A stretch of 64,000 nucleotides of DNA from Sphaerisporangium rhizosphaerae (lineage in GTDB: Bacteria > Actinomycetota > Actinomycetes > Streptosporangiales > Streptosporangiaceae): contig NZ_JBHTCG010000007.1 in the NCBI RefSeq assembly GCF_042665155.1, positions 248,001-312,000 of the forward strand. Reading direction: 5' to 3'. The notes beneath the pieces were generated by a model, which saw only the letters and a list, made by a program, of their open reading frames with translations, was not told where the DNA came from and ran no database searches. The position numbers and the translations under genes were made by a program. Of the stretch, positions 51,061 through 58,354 are shown in pieces (position 1 is the stretch's first letter; every line of letters starts with the position of its first letter).

Positions 51061-52086
51061 ATGAACGGCACTGCGCGGCTCGCCGACATCGCGGCCCAGG
51101 CGGGGGTCAGCGAGGCCACGGTCAGCCGCGTCCTCAACGGCAAGTCGGGGGTGTCGGCGAGCACCCGCCAGCTCGTGCTCACGGCGCTGGATCTCATGGG
51201 GTACGAACGCCCGCAGCGGCTGCGCCAGCGCAGCAACGGCCTCATCGGGCTGGTCACCCCCGAGCTGGACAACCCGATCTTCCCGGCGTTCGCCCAGGCC
51301 ATCGAGAAGTCGCTCACCCAGCACGGGTACACCCCCGTGCTGTGCACCCAGAGCCCGGGCGGCGCCCCCGAGGACGAGTTCACCGAGCTGCTGCTCGAAC
51401 GCGACGTCAGCGGCATCATCTTCGTCTCGGGCCTGCACGCCGACACCACCTCGCGCATGGACCGCTACACCCGGCTCACCGACCGCGGGCTGCCCATCGT
51501 CCTGGTCGACGGCTACAGCGAGCACATCGCGGCGCCGTTCATCTCGCCCGACGACCGCATGGCCGCCCGCCTGGCCGTTCAGCACCTGGTCGACCTCGGC
51601 CACGAGCGCATCGGCCTGGCGCTCGGCCAGCGGCGCTTCGTCCCGGTCATCCGCAAGATCGAGGGCTTCGCGCAGGCCATGTCGCAACTGCTCGGCGTGT
51701 CCGACTGCGAGGACCTGATCCAGCACTCGTTGTTCTCGGTCGAAGGCGGTCAGGCCGCCGCGTCGGCGCTCATCGGCCGCGGCTGCACCGGCATCGTCTG
51801 CGCCAGCGACCTCATGGCCCTGGGCGCCATCCGCGCCGCCCGCGAGCGCGGCCTGTCGGTGCCGGGCGAGGTCTCGGTCGTCGGGTTCGACGACTCGCCG
51901 CTCATCGCCTTCACCGACCCGCCGCTCACCACCGTCCGCAAGCCGATCGGCCCGATGGCCTCGGCCGCCGTCCAGACCCTGCTGGAGGAGATCGGCGGCG
52001 CCCCGCCCAAGAACATCGAACTGGTCTTCCAGCCCGAACTGGTGGTCCGCGGCTCCACCGGCTCCGGCCCGCTGGTCAACCGCTGA
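51061..52086 (+). CDS. malR: LacI-family regulator MalR
   Basis: A 341-residue repressor of the maltose regulon. HTH ARLADIAAQAGVSEATVSRV followed by LNGKSGVS, a hinge helix (ERPQRLRQRSNGLIG) and the sugar-binding core with VVGFDDSPLIAFTDPPLTT. The ATG at 51061 fits the family N-terminus and follows TAAAGT (51048-51053) by seven bases, so it has its own leaderless promoter inside the end of aglA; an ATG at 51043 would overlap that promoter. It should control malEFG-aglA and perhaps msiK; maltose or a derivative is the likely inducer. Confidence 0.93.
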   Translation: MNGTARLADIAAQAGVSEATVSRVLNGKSGVSASTRQLVLTALDLMGYERPQRLRQRSNGLIGLVTPELDNPIFPAFAQAIEKSLTQHGYTPVLCTQSPGGAPEDEFTELLLERDVSGIIFVSGLHADTTSRMDRYTRLTDRGLPIVLVDGYSEHIAAPFISPDDRMAARLAVQHLVDLGHERIGLALGQRRFVPVIRKIEGFAQAMSQLLGVSDCEDLIQHSLFSVEGGQAAASALIGRGCTGIVCASDLMALGAIRAARERGLSVPGEVSVVGFDDSPLIAFTDPPLTTVRKPIGPMASAAVQTLLEEIGGAPPKNIELVFQPELVVRGSTGSGPLVNR

Positions 52087-52138
52087 CGATCCCCGTGAGC
52101 ACGCGGGTACCTGGTGGTGAGCGAGAAGCGCCGGCGCG

Positions 52139-52996
52139 TCATCCCGTGAGGGAGAAGCGCTCGGCGAACGCGGACAGTTCCTCGTGGCGCCGGTCGGGGT
52201 CGGCGGCAGTGGGGTTGACGACGATGCGGGTGACGCCTTCGGCGGCGAGGGCCTCGACCTGTGCGGCGGTCATGTCGATCGACCCCCACCGCGTGTACTC
52301 CAGGGCGCGTGGGTCGCGGCCCGCCCCGGCCGCGGTCCAGCGGGCGAGTTCCACCTGCGCGGCGCGCTCGGCGGGGTCGAGCGCGCCGCCCGGGAAGTAG
52401 CCGTCGCCACGCAGACCGGTCCGCCGGGCGGCCGCCCGGCTCGAGCCGCCGATGTGGATCGGGAGACGCGCGACCCCGTGCGGCTTGGGGTAGCTGCACA
52501 CGTTCTCGAAGGAGAAGAACTCTCCGGCGAAGCTCACGCCTTCCTCGCCGCCGGCCCACAGCAGCCGCATCGCGTCGATCGCCTCGTCGGCGCGGCGGCC
52601 GCGGGTGCGGAAGTCGACCCCCATCGCCGCGGCCTCGCCCGGCAGCGTGCCGAGCCCCACGGTCAGCAGCCGCATCCGCCCCCGGGACAGCACGTCGATG
52701 GTCGCGAGCCGCTTGGCGAGGACCACCGGATGGCGGTACGGCAGCAGCAGCACGCCCGTGCCGAGCAGGATCCGGCTCGTGGCCGCCGCGACGAAGCTCA
52801 GGCAGTCGAGAGGATCGGCGTACGGCAGCGTCTGCGGGATCTCGTAGGGCCCGAGCTTCGCGCCGGGGTACAGCACCAGGTGCTCCGGCAGGTACAGCGA
52901 CTCGAACCCCAGGTCCTCCGCGTGCCGCGCGAAGGCGGCGATCTCCTCCGGATCGACGCCGTGATACGCGGTGTTGTAGCCGACCCCGAACCTCAT
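52139..52996 (-). CDS. LLM-class F420-dependent oxidoreductase
   Basis: A 285-residue luciferase-like TIM-barrel enzyme. It begins MRFGVGYNTAYHGVDPEEIA, has EDLGFESLYLPEHLV (His in the F420 pocket), LLGTGVLLLPYRHPVVLAKR and PIHIGGSSRAAARRTGLRGDGY, which together are typical of F420-using members of actinomycetes. Reaction unknown: hydride transfer to or from F420 on a small organic molecule. GGAGGG eight bases before the ATG at 52996 decides the start. It is convergent with malR and 52 bp from it; monocistronic. Confidence 0.92.
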   Translation of the reverse strand: MRFGVGYNTAYHGVDPEEIAAFARHAEDLGFESLYLPEHLVLYPGAKLGPYEIPQTLPYADPLDCLSFVAAATSRILLGTGVLLLPYRHPVVLAKRLATIDVLSRGRMRLLTVGLGTLPGEAAAMGVDFRTRGRRADEAIDAMRLLWAGGEEGVSFAGEFFSFENVCSYPKPHGVARLPIHIGGSSRAAARRTGLRGDGYFPGGALDPAERAAQVELARWTAAGAGRDPRALEYTRWGSIDMTAAQVEALAAEGVTRIVVNPTAADPDRRHEELSAFAERFSLTG

Positions 52997-53179
52997 CCGC
53001 CGTCCCTCCGCCACCCGGCGGCCTTTCTCGGCGGCCGGGACCTGTCAGACCAGGGCAACGTTAGAACCCTGCCACCGGCGTCAAGGCAAGCCGTCCGTCA
53101 CGGAGAAGTCCCGCCACCGGGAAGAGATGCGGCCGGAGGAGGCGGCCGCTGCCGGTGGTGTGCTCCTCGGGGCCGTTCG

Positions 53180-54352
53180 TCACGCGGTTTGACGGTGTGA
53201 GGTGAGGCGGCGTCTCGTCCAGACGCCGGCCGCCGCCACCGGCCACAGGCGGGTGGCGAGGTTGCGGGTCAGGATGCCGGCCGAGGTCGCCGGGATCATC
53301 ATCGCGGCGGCCTGGTCGACGCTCCGCTGCTTGGGCTCGACCAGCCTCCGGTGCCGCATCTCGTACCGGCCGAAGGCCGCCGCGTGGTCGGCGGGGGAGG
53401 CGGCGAGCTCCTCGGCCAGGGTGTGGGCCCCGGCGATGGCCAGGGTGGAGCCGTCCCCGAACAGCGACACGCACGACGCCGCGTCCCCGAGCACCGCGAC
53501 CCGGCCGCGTGACCAGCGGGGGAGATCCACCACGCTGACCGAGTCGAAGTAGAGGTCGTCGGTGGCCCGAACCTGCTCCAGCAGCTCGGGCACCTGCCAC
53601 GAGCCGCCCGCGTAGGCGTCGGCGATCATCCGCTTGTGCTGTCCGGCGTCGCGGTGGTCGAAGTCCGGCACCATGGGTCCGCGGAACATGAACGCCGCCA
53701 GGGCCGGGCCGCCCATCGAGGGATGCACGGCGACCGCCCTGCCCGGGGTGTTGTGCATGACGACGTGGTGCGGATCCTCGGCCGGGCGGCCGAGGCGCAG
53801 CGTCGCCACCCAGACCCCGGCGTGCCGCACGTAGTCGTGCTCCGGCCCGAACGCCAGCCGCCGCACGGTCGAGTGCAGGCCGTCGGCCCCGATCACCAGG
53901 TCGAAGCGCCGGGGCGCGGCGCGCTCGAAGGTCACCTCCACTCCGCCCGGATCCTGGCTCAGGGTGGCGATGGAGTCGCCGAAGAGCAGCTCGACGTGGT
54001 CCCGGCTCGCCTCGGACAGGATCGAGGCGAGGTCGCCGCGCGGCACCTCGACCTCACGGCTGCCGGCGGCGCGTTGCACGGCGCGCATGTTCACCCGCCC
54101 GACGCGCCTGCCCGCGGCGTCGACGAAGCTCAACCCCCTGACGTCCGTGGCCGCCTCGCGCAGGCGGGGCATGACGCCCATCCGCTCGGCCACCTCCACC
54201 GCCGGGCCCCGGACGTCCACCGGGCTCCCGCTGGACCTGACCGTCGTCGCGCGCTCGACCACCGTGGGCCGCATGCCGTGCCGCGCCAGCCAGTACGCCA
54301 GCGTCGGCCCGGCGATGCCCGCCCCTGATATCAGCACCGTGCGCCCCGCCAT
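53180..54352 (-). CDS. FAD-dependent monooxygenase, TetR-controlled
   Basis: A 390-residue flavoprotein hydroxylase. FAD motif VLISGAGIAGPTLAYWLARHG at the start, the DG motif LVIGADGLHSTVRRL and GDAASCVSLFGDGSTLAIAGA for the FAD pyrophosphate. It belongs to the TetX/PHBH-like class that acts on aromatic or polyketide molecules, so detoxification of a small molecule is possible. The ATG at 54352 has GGGAGAG ahead. The promoter lies 140 bp upstream with two TGACC-N3-GGTCA-type sites and faces a TetR gene, the classic inducible arrangement. Confidence 0.92.
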   Translation of the reverse strand: MAGRTVLISGAGIAGPTLAYWLARHGMRPTVVERATTVRSSGSPVDVRGPAVEVAERMGVMPRLREAATDVRGLSFVDAAGRRVGRVNMRAVQRAAGSREVEVPRGDLASILSEASRDHVELLFGDSIATLSQDPGGVEVTFERAAPRRFDLVIGADGLHSTVRRLAFGPEHDYVRHAGVWVATLRLGRPAEDPHHVVMHNTPGRAVAVHPSMGGPALAAFMFRGPMVPDFDHRDAGQHKRMIADAYAGGSWQVPELLEQVRATDDLYFDSVSVVDLPRWSRGRVAVLGDAASCVSLFGDGSTLAIAGAHTLAEELAASPADHAAAFGRYEMRHRRLVEPKQRSVDQAAAMMIPATSAGILTRNLATRLWPVAAAGVWTRRRLTSHRQTA

Positions 54353-54472
54353 CACGCTCTCCCGCCTCCGTGCCGTCGTCCGACGGCCGGTCCCCGCCGC
54401 TCCGCCCTGTGGCGGGCCGGGCTCCTTCCTCCTCCGCGCCCTGCGGCGCGCGGAGCCCGGCGGTCGATTCAC

Positions 54473-54539
54473 TGACCATCGGTCAGGGCGAGACGCTACC
54501 TTCCTGTCCGGCGGTCAGTCAACCGCTATGCTGATCCCC
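54473..54539. promoter_or_regulatory. Divergent monooxygenase/tetR promoters with two operators
   Basis: Minus strand: TTGACT (54517-54522), 18 bp, TAGCGT (54493-54498) for the monooxygenase. Plus strand: TATGCT (54527-54532) seven bases before the tetR GTG. Palindromes TGACCATCGGTCA (54473-54485) and TGTCCGGCGGTCA (54505-54517) start 32 bp apart; the second lies in the spacer of the minus promoter. Confidence 0.72.
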
Positions 54540-55499
54540 GTGGCATTGACACCGCCGGACACCCGCACCCGCATCCTCAAGGCCGCGCTGGAGGAGTTCG
54601 CCGCGCGCGGCTACCACGCCACGTCGATCCGCGAGATCGCCGAACGCGTGGGCGTGACCAAGACGGCGGTGCTCTACCACTTCCCGGGGAAGGCCGAGAT
54701 CGTCGGCGCGCTGGCCGCGCCGATGCTGGAGGACCTCGACGCGGCCGTGGCCGCCGCCGCGCGGTTGGCCGAGCCGGTCGCGGCGAAGTGGGCCGTCATC
54801 GAGGGGCTCGTCGAGGTGTGGCTGGCCCACCGCTATCTGCTGCGCATGAACCTCTACGACCTGGCGCTGGCCGTCGAGAACACGATCTTCCACCGCTTCC
54901 GCGACGCCATGGTGCGGGCGAACGCCCTGGTCGCGGGGCCCGACCCGGACTTCGAGCGGCAGGTGCGCGCCTCGCAGGCGATCGCGATGCTCTCCGACCC
55001 GATCGTCTTGTTCGCCGACGCCCCGGCCGGGGCCCTGCGCGCCGCCGTGCTGCGGGGGGTGCGCCTGCTGCTGGACGCCGCGCCGGACCTGTCCGCCGGG
55101 CGGACGGAGGGCTCCGCGCCGGACGGCCTCGCCCGCCCGGCGGCGGAGGTCCACGTGCCGGACGGTCCCGGCCGGCCGGAGGACGGCGGCGCGGCGGACG
55201 CCCCCGCCCTGGTGGGGCACGGCGCGTCCGGCGGCTCCGCCCCGCCGGCGGGCGGCGCGTCCGACGGTCTCGCGCTACCGGCGGAAAGCGCGGCGAGGCA
55301 GGCCGGGAACGGCGCCGGAGCCGCCGCGACCTCTGGAGCGGCCCGCGGGCGGCGGGGACGGCCGGGAGTGATGAGCCCGGCCATGGCCGAGACGGCCCGC
55401 CGCATGCACGCCGCAGGGAGCACCGCCGCCGAGATCGCCGCCGTGCTCGGCGTCTCCCGCGCCACCGTCTACCGGCACCTCCCCGGGCCGGGACATTAA
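54540..55499 (+). CDS. TetR regulator with extra C-terminal resolvase-like HTH
   Basis: A 319-residue regulator. Residues 5-52 are a TetR HTH (TRILKAALEEFAARGYHATS, IREIAERVGVTKTAVLYHFP), followed by a helical ligand/dimer domain to about 185. An 80-residue Gly/Ala/Pro-rich linker then leads to an AT-hook-like RGRRGRPG and a second HTH, SPAMAETARRMHAAGSTAAE and IAAVLGVSRATVYRHL, very like the Hin/resolvase DNA-binding domain. Normal TetR proteins are about 200 residues. The GTG at 54540 is used because TATGCT, its likely -10, ends seven bases before; the in-frame ATG at 54528 lies in that hexamer. It should repress the divergent monooxygenase. Confidence 0.9.
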   Translation: MALTPPDTRTRILKAALEEFAARGYHATSIREIAERVGVTKTAVLYHFPGKAEIVGALAAPMLEDLDAAVAAAARLAEPVAAKWAVIEGLVEVWLAHRYLLRMNLYDLALAVENTIFHRFRDAMVRANALVAGPDPDFERQVRASQAIAMLSDPIVLFADAPAGALRAAVLRGVRLLLDAAPDLSAGRTEGSAPDGLARPAAEVHVPDGPGRPEDGGAADAPALVGHGASGGSAPPAGGASDGLALPAESAARQAGNGAGAAATSGAARGRRGRPGVMSPAMAETARRMHAAGSTAAEIAAVLGVSRATVYRHLPGPGH

Positions 55500-55530
55500 T
55501 GAGACAGTTATTGAGACGATTTTGAGACAG
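55500..55530 (+). repeat. Three direct repeats TGAGAC(A/G)(G/A) before pfkB
   Basis: TGAGACAG at 55500, TGAGACGA at 55512 and TGAGACAG at 55523, spaced 12 and 11 bp, i.e. on one face of the helix. They begin at the tetR stop and end 26 bp before the kinase start. An activator or repressor array is likely; the protein is unknown. Confidence 0.6.
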
Positions 55531-55555
55531 TGTCGGTCCGGACGGGGATCAGGGC

Positions 55556-56722
55556 ATGGAGCCGGAGCGGAAGGGGTGGGCGTACGTGCACCGAGGTGAG
55601 CGTCCGGAGGACGGCGCGCGGAAGCAGGGGGCCGGGCAGCGGGCCGCAGGGCAGGTGGAGGCCGGGCAGAGGGACGCAGGGCAGGGCGAGGTAGAGCAGG
55701 AGCGCGTGGAGCAGGGGCGCGTGGAGCAGGGGCGCGTGGAGCGGGAGGACGCGGGGGAGCGGTACGACGTCGTGGTGATCGGCGGGGCGGGCGTGGACAC
55801 GACCGTCTACGTGCCCGAGCTGCCGCTTCCGTACGCCGACACCTACGGCGTGCCGCCCGTGGTCGACCGCATCGGCAACACCGGCAGCGGCGTCGTGCTC
55901 GGCTGCCACGCCCTCGGACTGCGGTCGCTGCTGATCGACCTGATCGGCGACGACCCGCAGGGAGCGCTGATCCGCGACCACCTCGCCGCGCGCGGCGCCG
56001 GCTTCGCCTGGGCGGTCGTCCCCGAAGGCACCCGGCGCAGCGTGCTCCTCGTCGGCCCCGACGGGCGGCGCACCTCCTTCTATGACGCCCGCGCGGCCGC
56101 CGGGCAGCGGCTGCCCGCCGGCCTGTACCGGCCCGCGATCCGCCGTGCCCGGCACGTCCACGTGTCGATCACCGACTTCTCCCGCCACCTGTACCCCGAG
56201 CTGCGGGAACTGGGCGTGCCCGTCTCGACCGACCTGCACGACTGGGACGGCGAAAACCCCTACCACCAGGACTTCGCCTACAACTCCGACCTGGTCTTCC
56301 TGTCCGCCGCCAAGCTCACCGACCCGCCGGCCGTCATGCGCGACATCATCCAGCGCGGCCGGGCCACCACCGTCGTCTGCACCGCCGGAGCCGCCGGCGC
56401 CTACCTCCTGGAGGTCCCCCCAGGCGAGCTTGATGGACCCGCGGCGGTGGGGCCGGCGGGCGCGGGGCAGTGGGAGCGCGCCGCCTCCGCCGACGTGCGG
56501 CACTTCCCGGCCGCGCCCCTGACCGGGCCCGTCGTCGACGCCAACGGAGCCGGAGACGCCTTCGTGTCCGGTTTCCTCTACGGCCGGCTGCGCGGCCTGC
56601 CCGTCGCCGACTGCGTCCGCCTCGGCACCATCGCCGGCGCCCACGCCTGCACCAGCGAAGGCACCCACGAGAACCCGATCGACGAGCATGCCCTGCTGGC
56701 GAGCACGGAGACACCCCGCTGA
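55556..56722 (+). CDS. PfkB-family sugar kinase with repetitive N-terminal extension
   Basis: A ribokinase-type kinase of 388 residues. The PfkB domain runs from about 69: DVVVIGGAGVDTTVYVPELP, NTGSGVVLGCHALG, DLHDWDG and the ATP/anion-hole signature VDANGAGDAFVSGFLYG with catalytic Asp334. Residues 1-68 are an unrelated Gln/Glu/Arg-rich stretch with tandem VEQGR and AGQ units, encoded by DNA repeats; a start at one of the GTG codons near 55770, giving a normal-length kinase, is possible. The sugar is not known. It follows tetR by 56 bp and ends at a terminator facing the DUF397 gene. Confidence 0.88.
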   Translation: MEPERKGWAYVHRGERPEDGARKQGAGQRAAGQVEAGQRDAGQGEVEQERVEQGRVEQGRVEREDAGERYDVVVIGGAGVDTTVYVPELPLPYADTYGVPPVVDRIGNTGSGVVLGCHALGLRSLLIDLIGDDPQGALIRDHLAARGAGFAWAVVPEGTRRSVLLVGPDGRRTSFYDARAAAGQRLPAGLYRPAIRRARHVHVSITDFSRHLYPELRELGVPVSTDLHDWDGENPYHQDFAYNSDLVFLSAAKLTDPPAVMRDIIQRGRATTVVCTAGAAGAYLLEVPPGELDGPAAVGPAGAGQWERAASADVRHFPAAPLTGPVVDANGAGDAFVSGFLYGRLRGLPVADCVRLGTIAGAHACTSEGTHENPIDEHALLASTETPR

Positions 56723-56883
56723 CGAACGGACATCCCCGGGGCGCCGCCATCCGTTGCCTTCCGTTGCCGCCGTCTCGCGAGAAACCACACGCAAACGAGC
56801 TGGCGCGGGCTGTGCATCGGGCACGAGCCCGGTCGTCAGGAGGACCGCCGGCCCGCCGGGCGGGCAGGGCCCGTTGCCGTATG

Positions 56884-56905
56884 CCCCCTCCACGGGAGGA
56901 GGGGG
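56884..56905. terminator. Hairpin between convergent pfkB-type and DUF397 genes
   Basis: Arms CCCCCTCC (56884-56891) and GGAGGGGG (56898-56905) with a six-base loop, directly followed by GTTATA. It ends just before the DUF397 stop. Confidence 0.7.
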
Positions 56906-56906
56906 G

Positions 56907-57134
56907 TTATAGGAAGTCGAACTCGTTCGCGCGGACGCCGGCGAGGAAGGCGTTCCATTCTGTCCGGCTGTAAACGATGATCGGGCCCTCGGGATGGTGA
57001 CTGTGCCGGACGGCGATTCGGTCGGATCCGTCGAGGACGGGACCCGCTTCGACGCAGTCGCTGCCACCGTTGGGGCTAAATCTGCTGATATGCCGCGAGA
57101 CGCGGAGTTCTTCCGATGAAGTCGACCTGGTCAC
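56907..57134 (-). CDS. DUF397 protein
   Basis: A 75-residue protein of the actinomycete DUF397 family: SRFSPNGGSDCVEAGPV, RIAVRHSHHPEGPIIVYSRTEWNAFL and AGVRANEFDFL. Family members are the small partner of XRE-DUF5753 (BldB/WhiJ- or Scr1-like) regulators and may be their toxin- or antitoxin-like counterpart. The GTG at 57134 overlaps the stop of the DUF5753 gene by four bases, so they are coupled. Confidence 0.9.
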   Translation of the reverse strand: MTRSTSSEELRVSRHISRFSPNGGSDCVEAGPVLDGSDRIAVRHSHHPEGPIIVYSRTEWNAFLAGVRANEFDFL

Positions 57135-57856
57135 TGTGCCGTCGCTTTCCGCCCTTGGGCCATCGAATCCGCAGCCGCCTTGATGCGGCTCCTTGACTCG
57201 TCTGTCGTGAGGCAGTGATCACGCAGGCGATCGAATTTCATGATAAGTCGCTCCACGCGGTCCGTCTCGACGTAGAGACCGCCGGCCGGAGTGTCCACGT
57301 AGCCGACCTCGGGAAACGGCTCCGGCATCTCGAAGAGGAGGAAGGCGCCTTCCGGACTGGGGTGGACCGGTGATCTCAGCGGCAGCACCCGTATTGTGAT
57401 GTTCGGCCGTTGGGACAGCTCGATCAGCTGTATGAGCTGCTCCTTCAGGACCTCTATCCCGCCAGGTGCTCTATGGAGCAGGCTCTCGTCCAGCACGGCT
57501 TCGATCTCTGGAGGGTCGAGGGCGCTGAGGATCCGTTGTCGTTCGAGCCTGAACGGAGTTCCGAAGGGAGTGAGGTCGGCGTTGGTGTCGGATCCCGGGA
57601 TCAGAGCTTCCATGTAACCGGGTGTTTGGAGTAGTCCGGGTACGACGACGGCGTCGAAGGCCCGACGGTCCCGTTGCCTCGAACGGGCGCCGATGACGAG
57701 ATGAGCGAGGGAGGAAGAGGGCTGGCCATCGTCGCGGCGCTCAGTACTCAGACCGGGATGCGGGGCGATCACAGGGGACGCCTGATCTGGGCGGATCTGA
57801 CTCTGCATGAGGGCGGTGCCGATGGGGCCACGGCGGGGCTCCGATACGACTTCCAT
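57131..57856 (-). CDS. DUF5753 protein lacking the N-terminal HTH
   Basis: A 241-residue open frame whose residues 60-230 form a DUF5753 ligand/partner domain: AFDAVVVPGLLQTPGYMEAL, VLDESLLHRAPGG, QLIELSQRPNITIRVLPL and GYVDTPAGGLYVE. Such proteins normally start with an XRE HTH of about 70 residues. Here nothing HTH-like is encoded, and the first 55 residues are low-complexity and run antisense to the start of the gene at 57701. The gene has probably lost its 5-prime end; the real start may be further in. Base composition here is lower in GC at third positions than in most neighbours. Confidence 0.75.
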   Translation of the reverse strand: MEVVSEPRRGPIGTALMQSQIRPDQASPVIAPHPGLSTERRDDGQPSSSLAHLVIGARSRQRDRRAFDAVVVPGLLQTPGYMEALIPGSDTNADLTPFGTPFRLERQRILSALDPPEIEAVLDESLLHRAPGGIEVLKEQLIQLIELSQRPNITIRVLPLRSPVHPSPEGAFLLFEMPEPFPEVGYVDTPAGGLYVETDRVERLIMKFDRLRDHCLTTDESRSRIKAAADSMAQGRKATAQ

Positions 57857-58084
57857 GGGTGGGAGGTGTGGTTCGGCTGCTGGACGCGCCAGTGGTGGGC
57901 CGTCCCGCGAGGCTGTGGGCCTTACCTGATCAGTGCCCCCTCGGAGAAGGATCTCCTACGTCAGATCGACCTCATAGAGCGTGACCTGGTGGAGTCAGCC
58001 GATCATTCGGCTGGCACGGGAGATGTCCACCTCCCTCGCCAACGTCGTCCCGACCCAGAGGATGACGACGTATCAGGCCGGTAG
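57701..58084 (+). CDS. Small conserved hypothetical protein next to the DUF5753 gene
   Basis: A 127-residue protein rich in Trp: LRYDFHGWEVWFGCWTRQWW, then AVPRGCGPYLISAPSEKDLL. Short proteins with this GWEIWxGRxTxxWWALP pattern are often encoded beside XRE/DUF5753-DUF397 pairs in actinomycetes. No function is known. The ATG at 57701 is preferred to the TTG at 57674. Its 5-prime end overlaps the open frame of the truncated DUF5753 gene on the other strand. Confidence 0.65.
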   Translation: MSEGGRGLAIVAALSTQTGMRGDHRGRLIWADLTLHEGGADGATAGLRYDFHGWEVWFGCWTRQWWAVPRGCGPYLISAPSEKDLLRQIDLIERDLVESADHSAGTGDVHLPRQRRPDPEDDDVSGR

Positions 58085-58354
58085 AGGGTTGTGGTGAGAG
58101 GGCCGTTGGCGGTGGAGCATGGGGGTTCCGGACCGGGCTGCGGAGGCGTTTCCCGAGGCACAGGCGGAGGCATGGGGACGGACTCGTCTGGCGAGGAGCC
58201 CGGCCGCTGGTCGTTTCCGGGCCGGGCTGGTGGCGGGGCCCTCACAGACCGTTAGAGAGGCGTTCGGCTGGGCAGAGGGCGTTGCCGTAGTCGCCGCCGG
58301 GGCGGCCGAGGTCGGCCGCCGGTTGGGGCGGTGCGGACGCTAGGGCGGGTGAAC

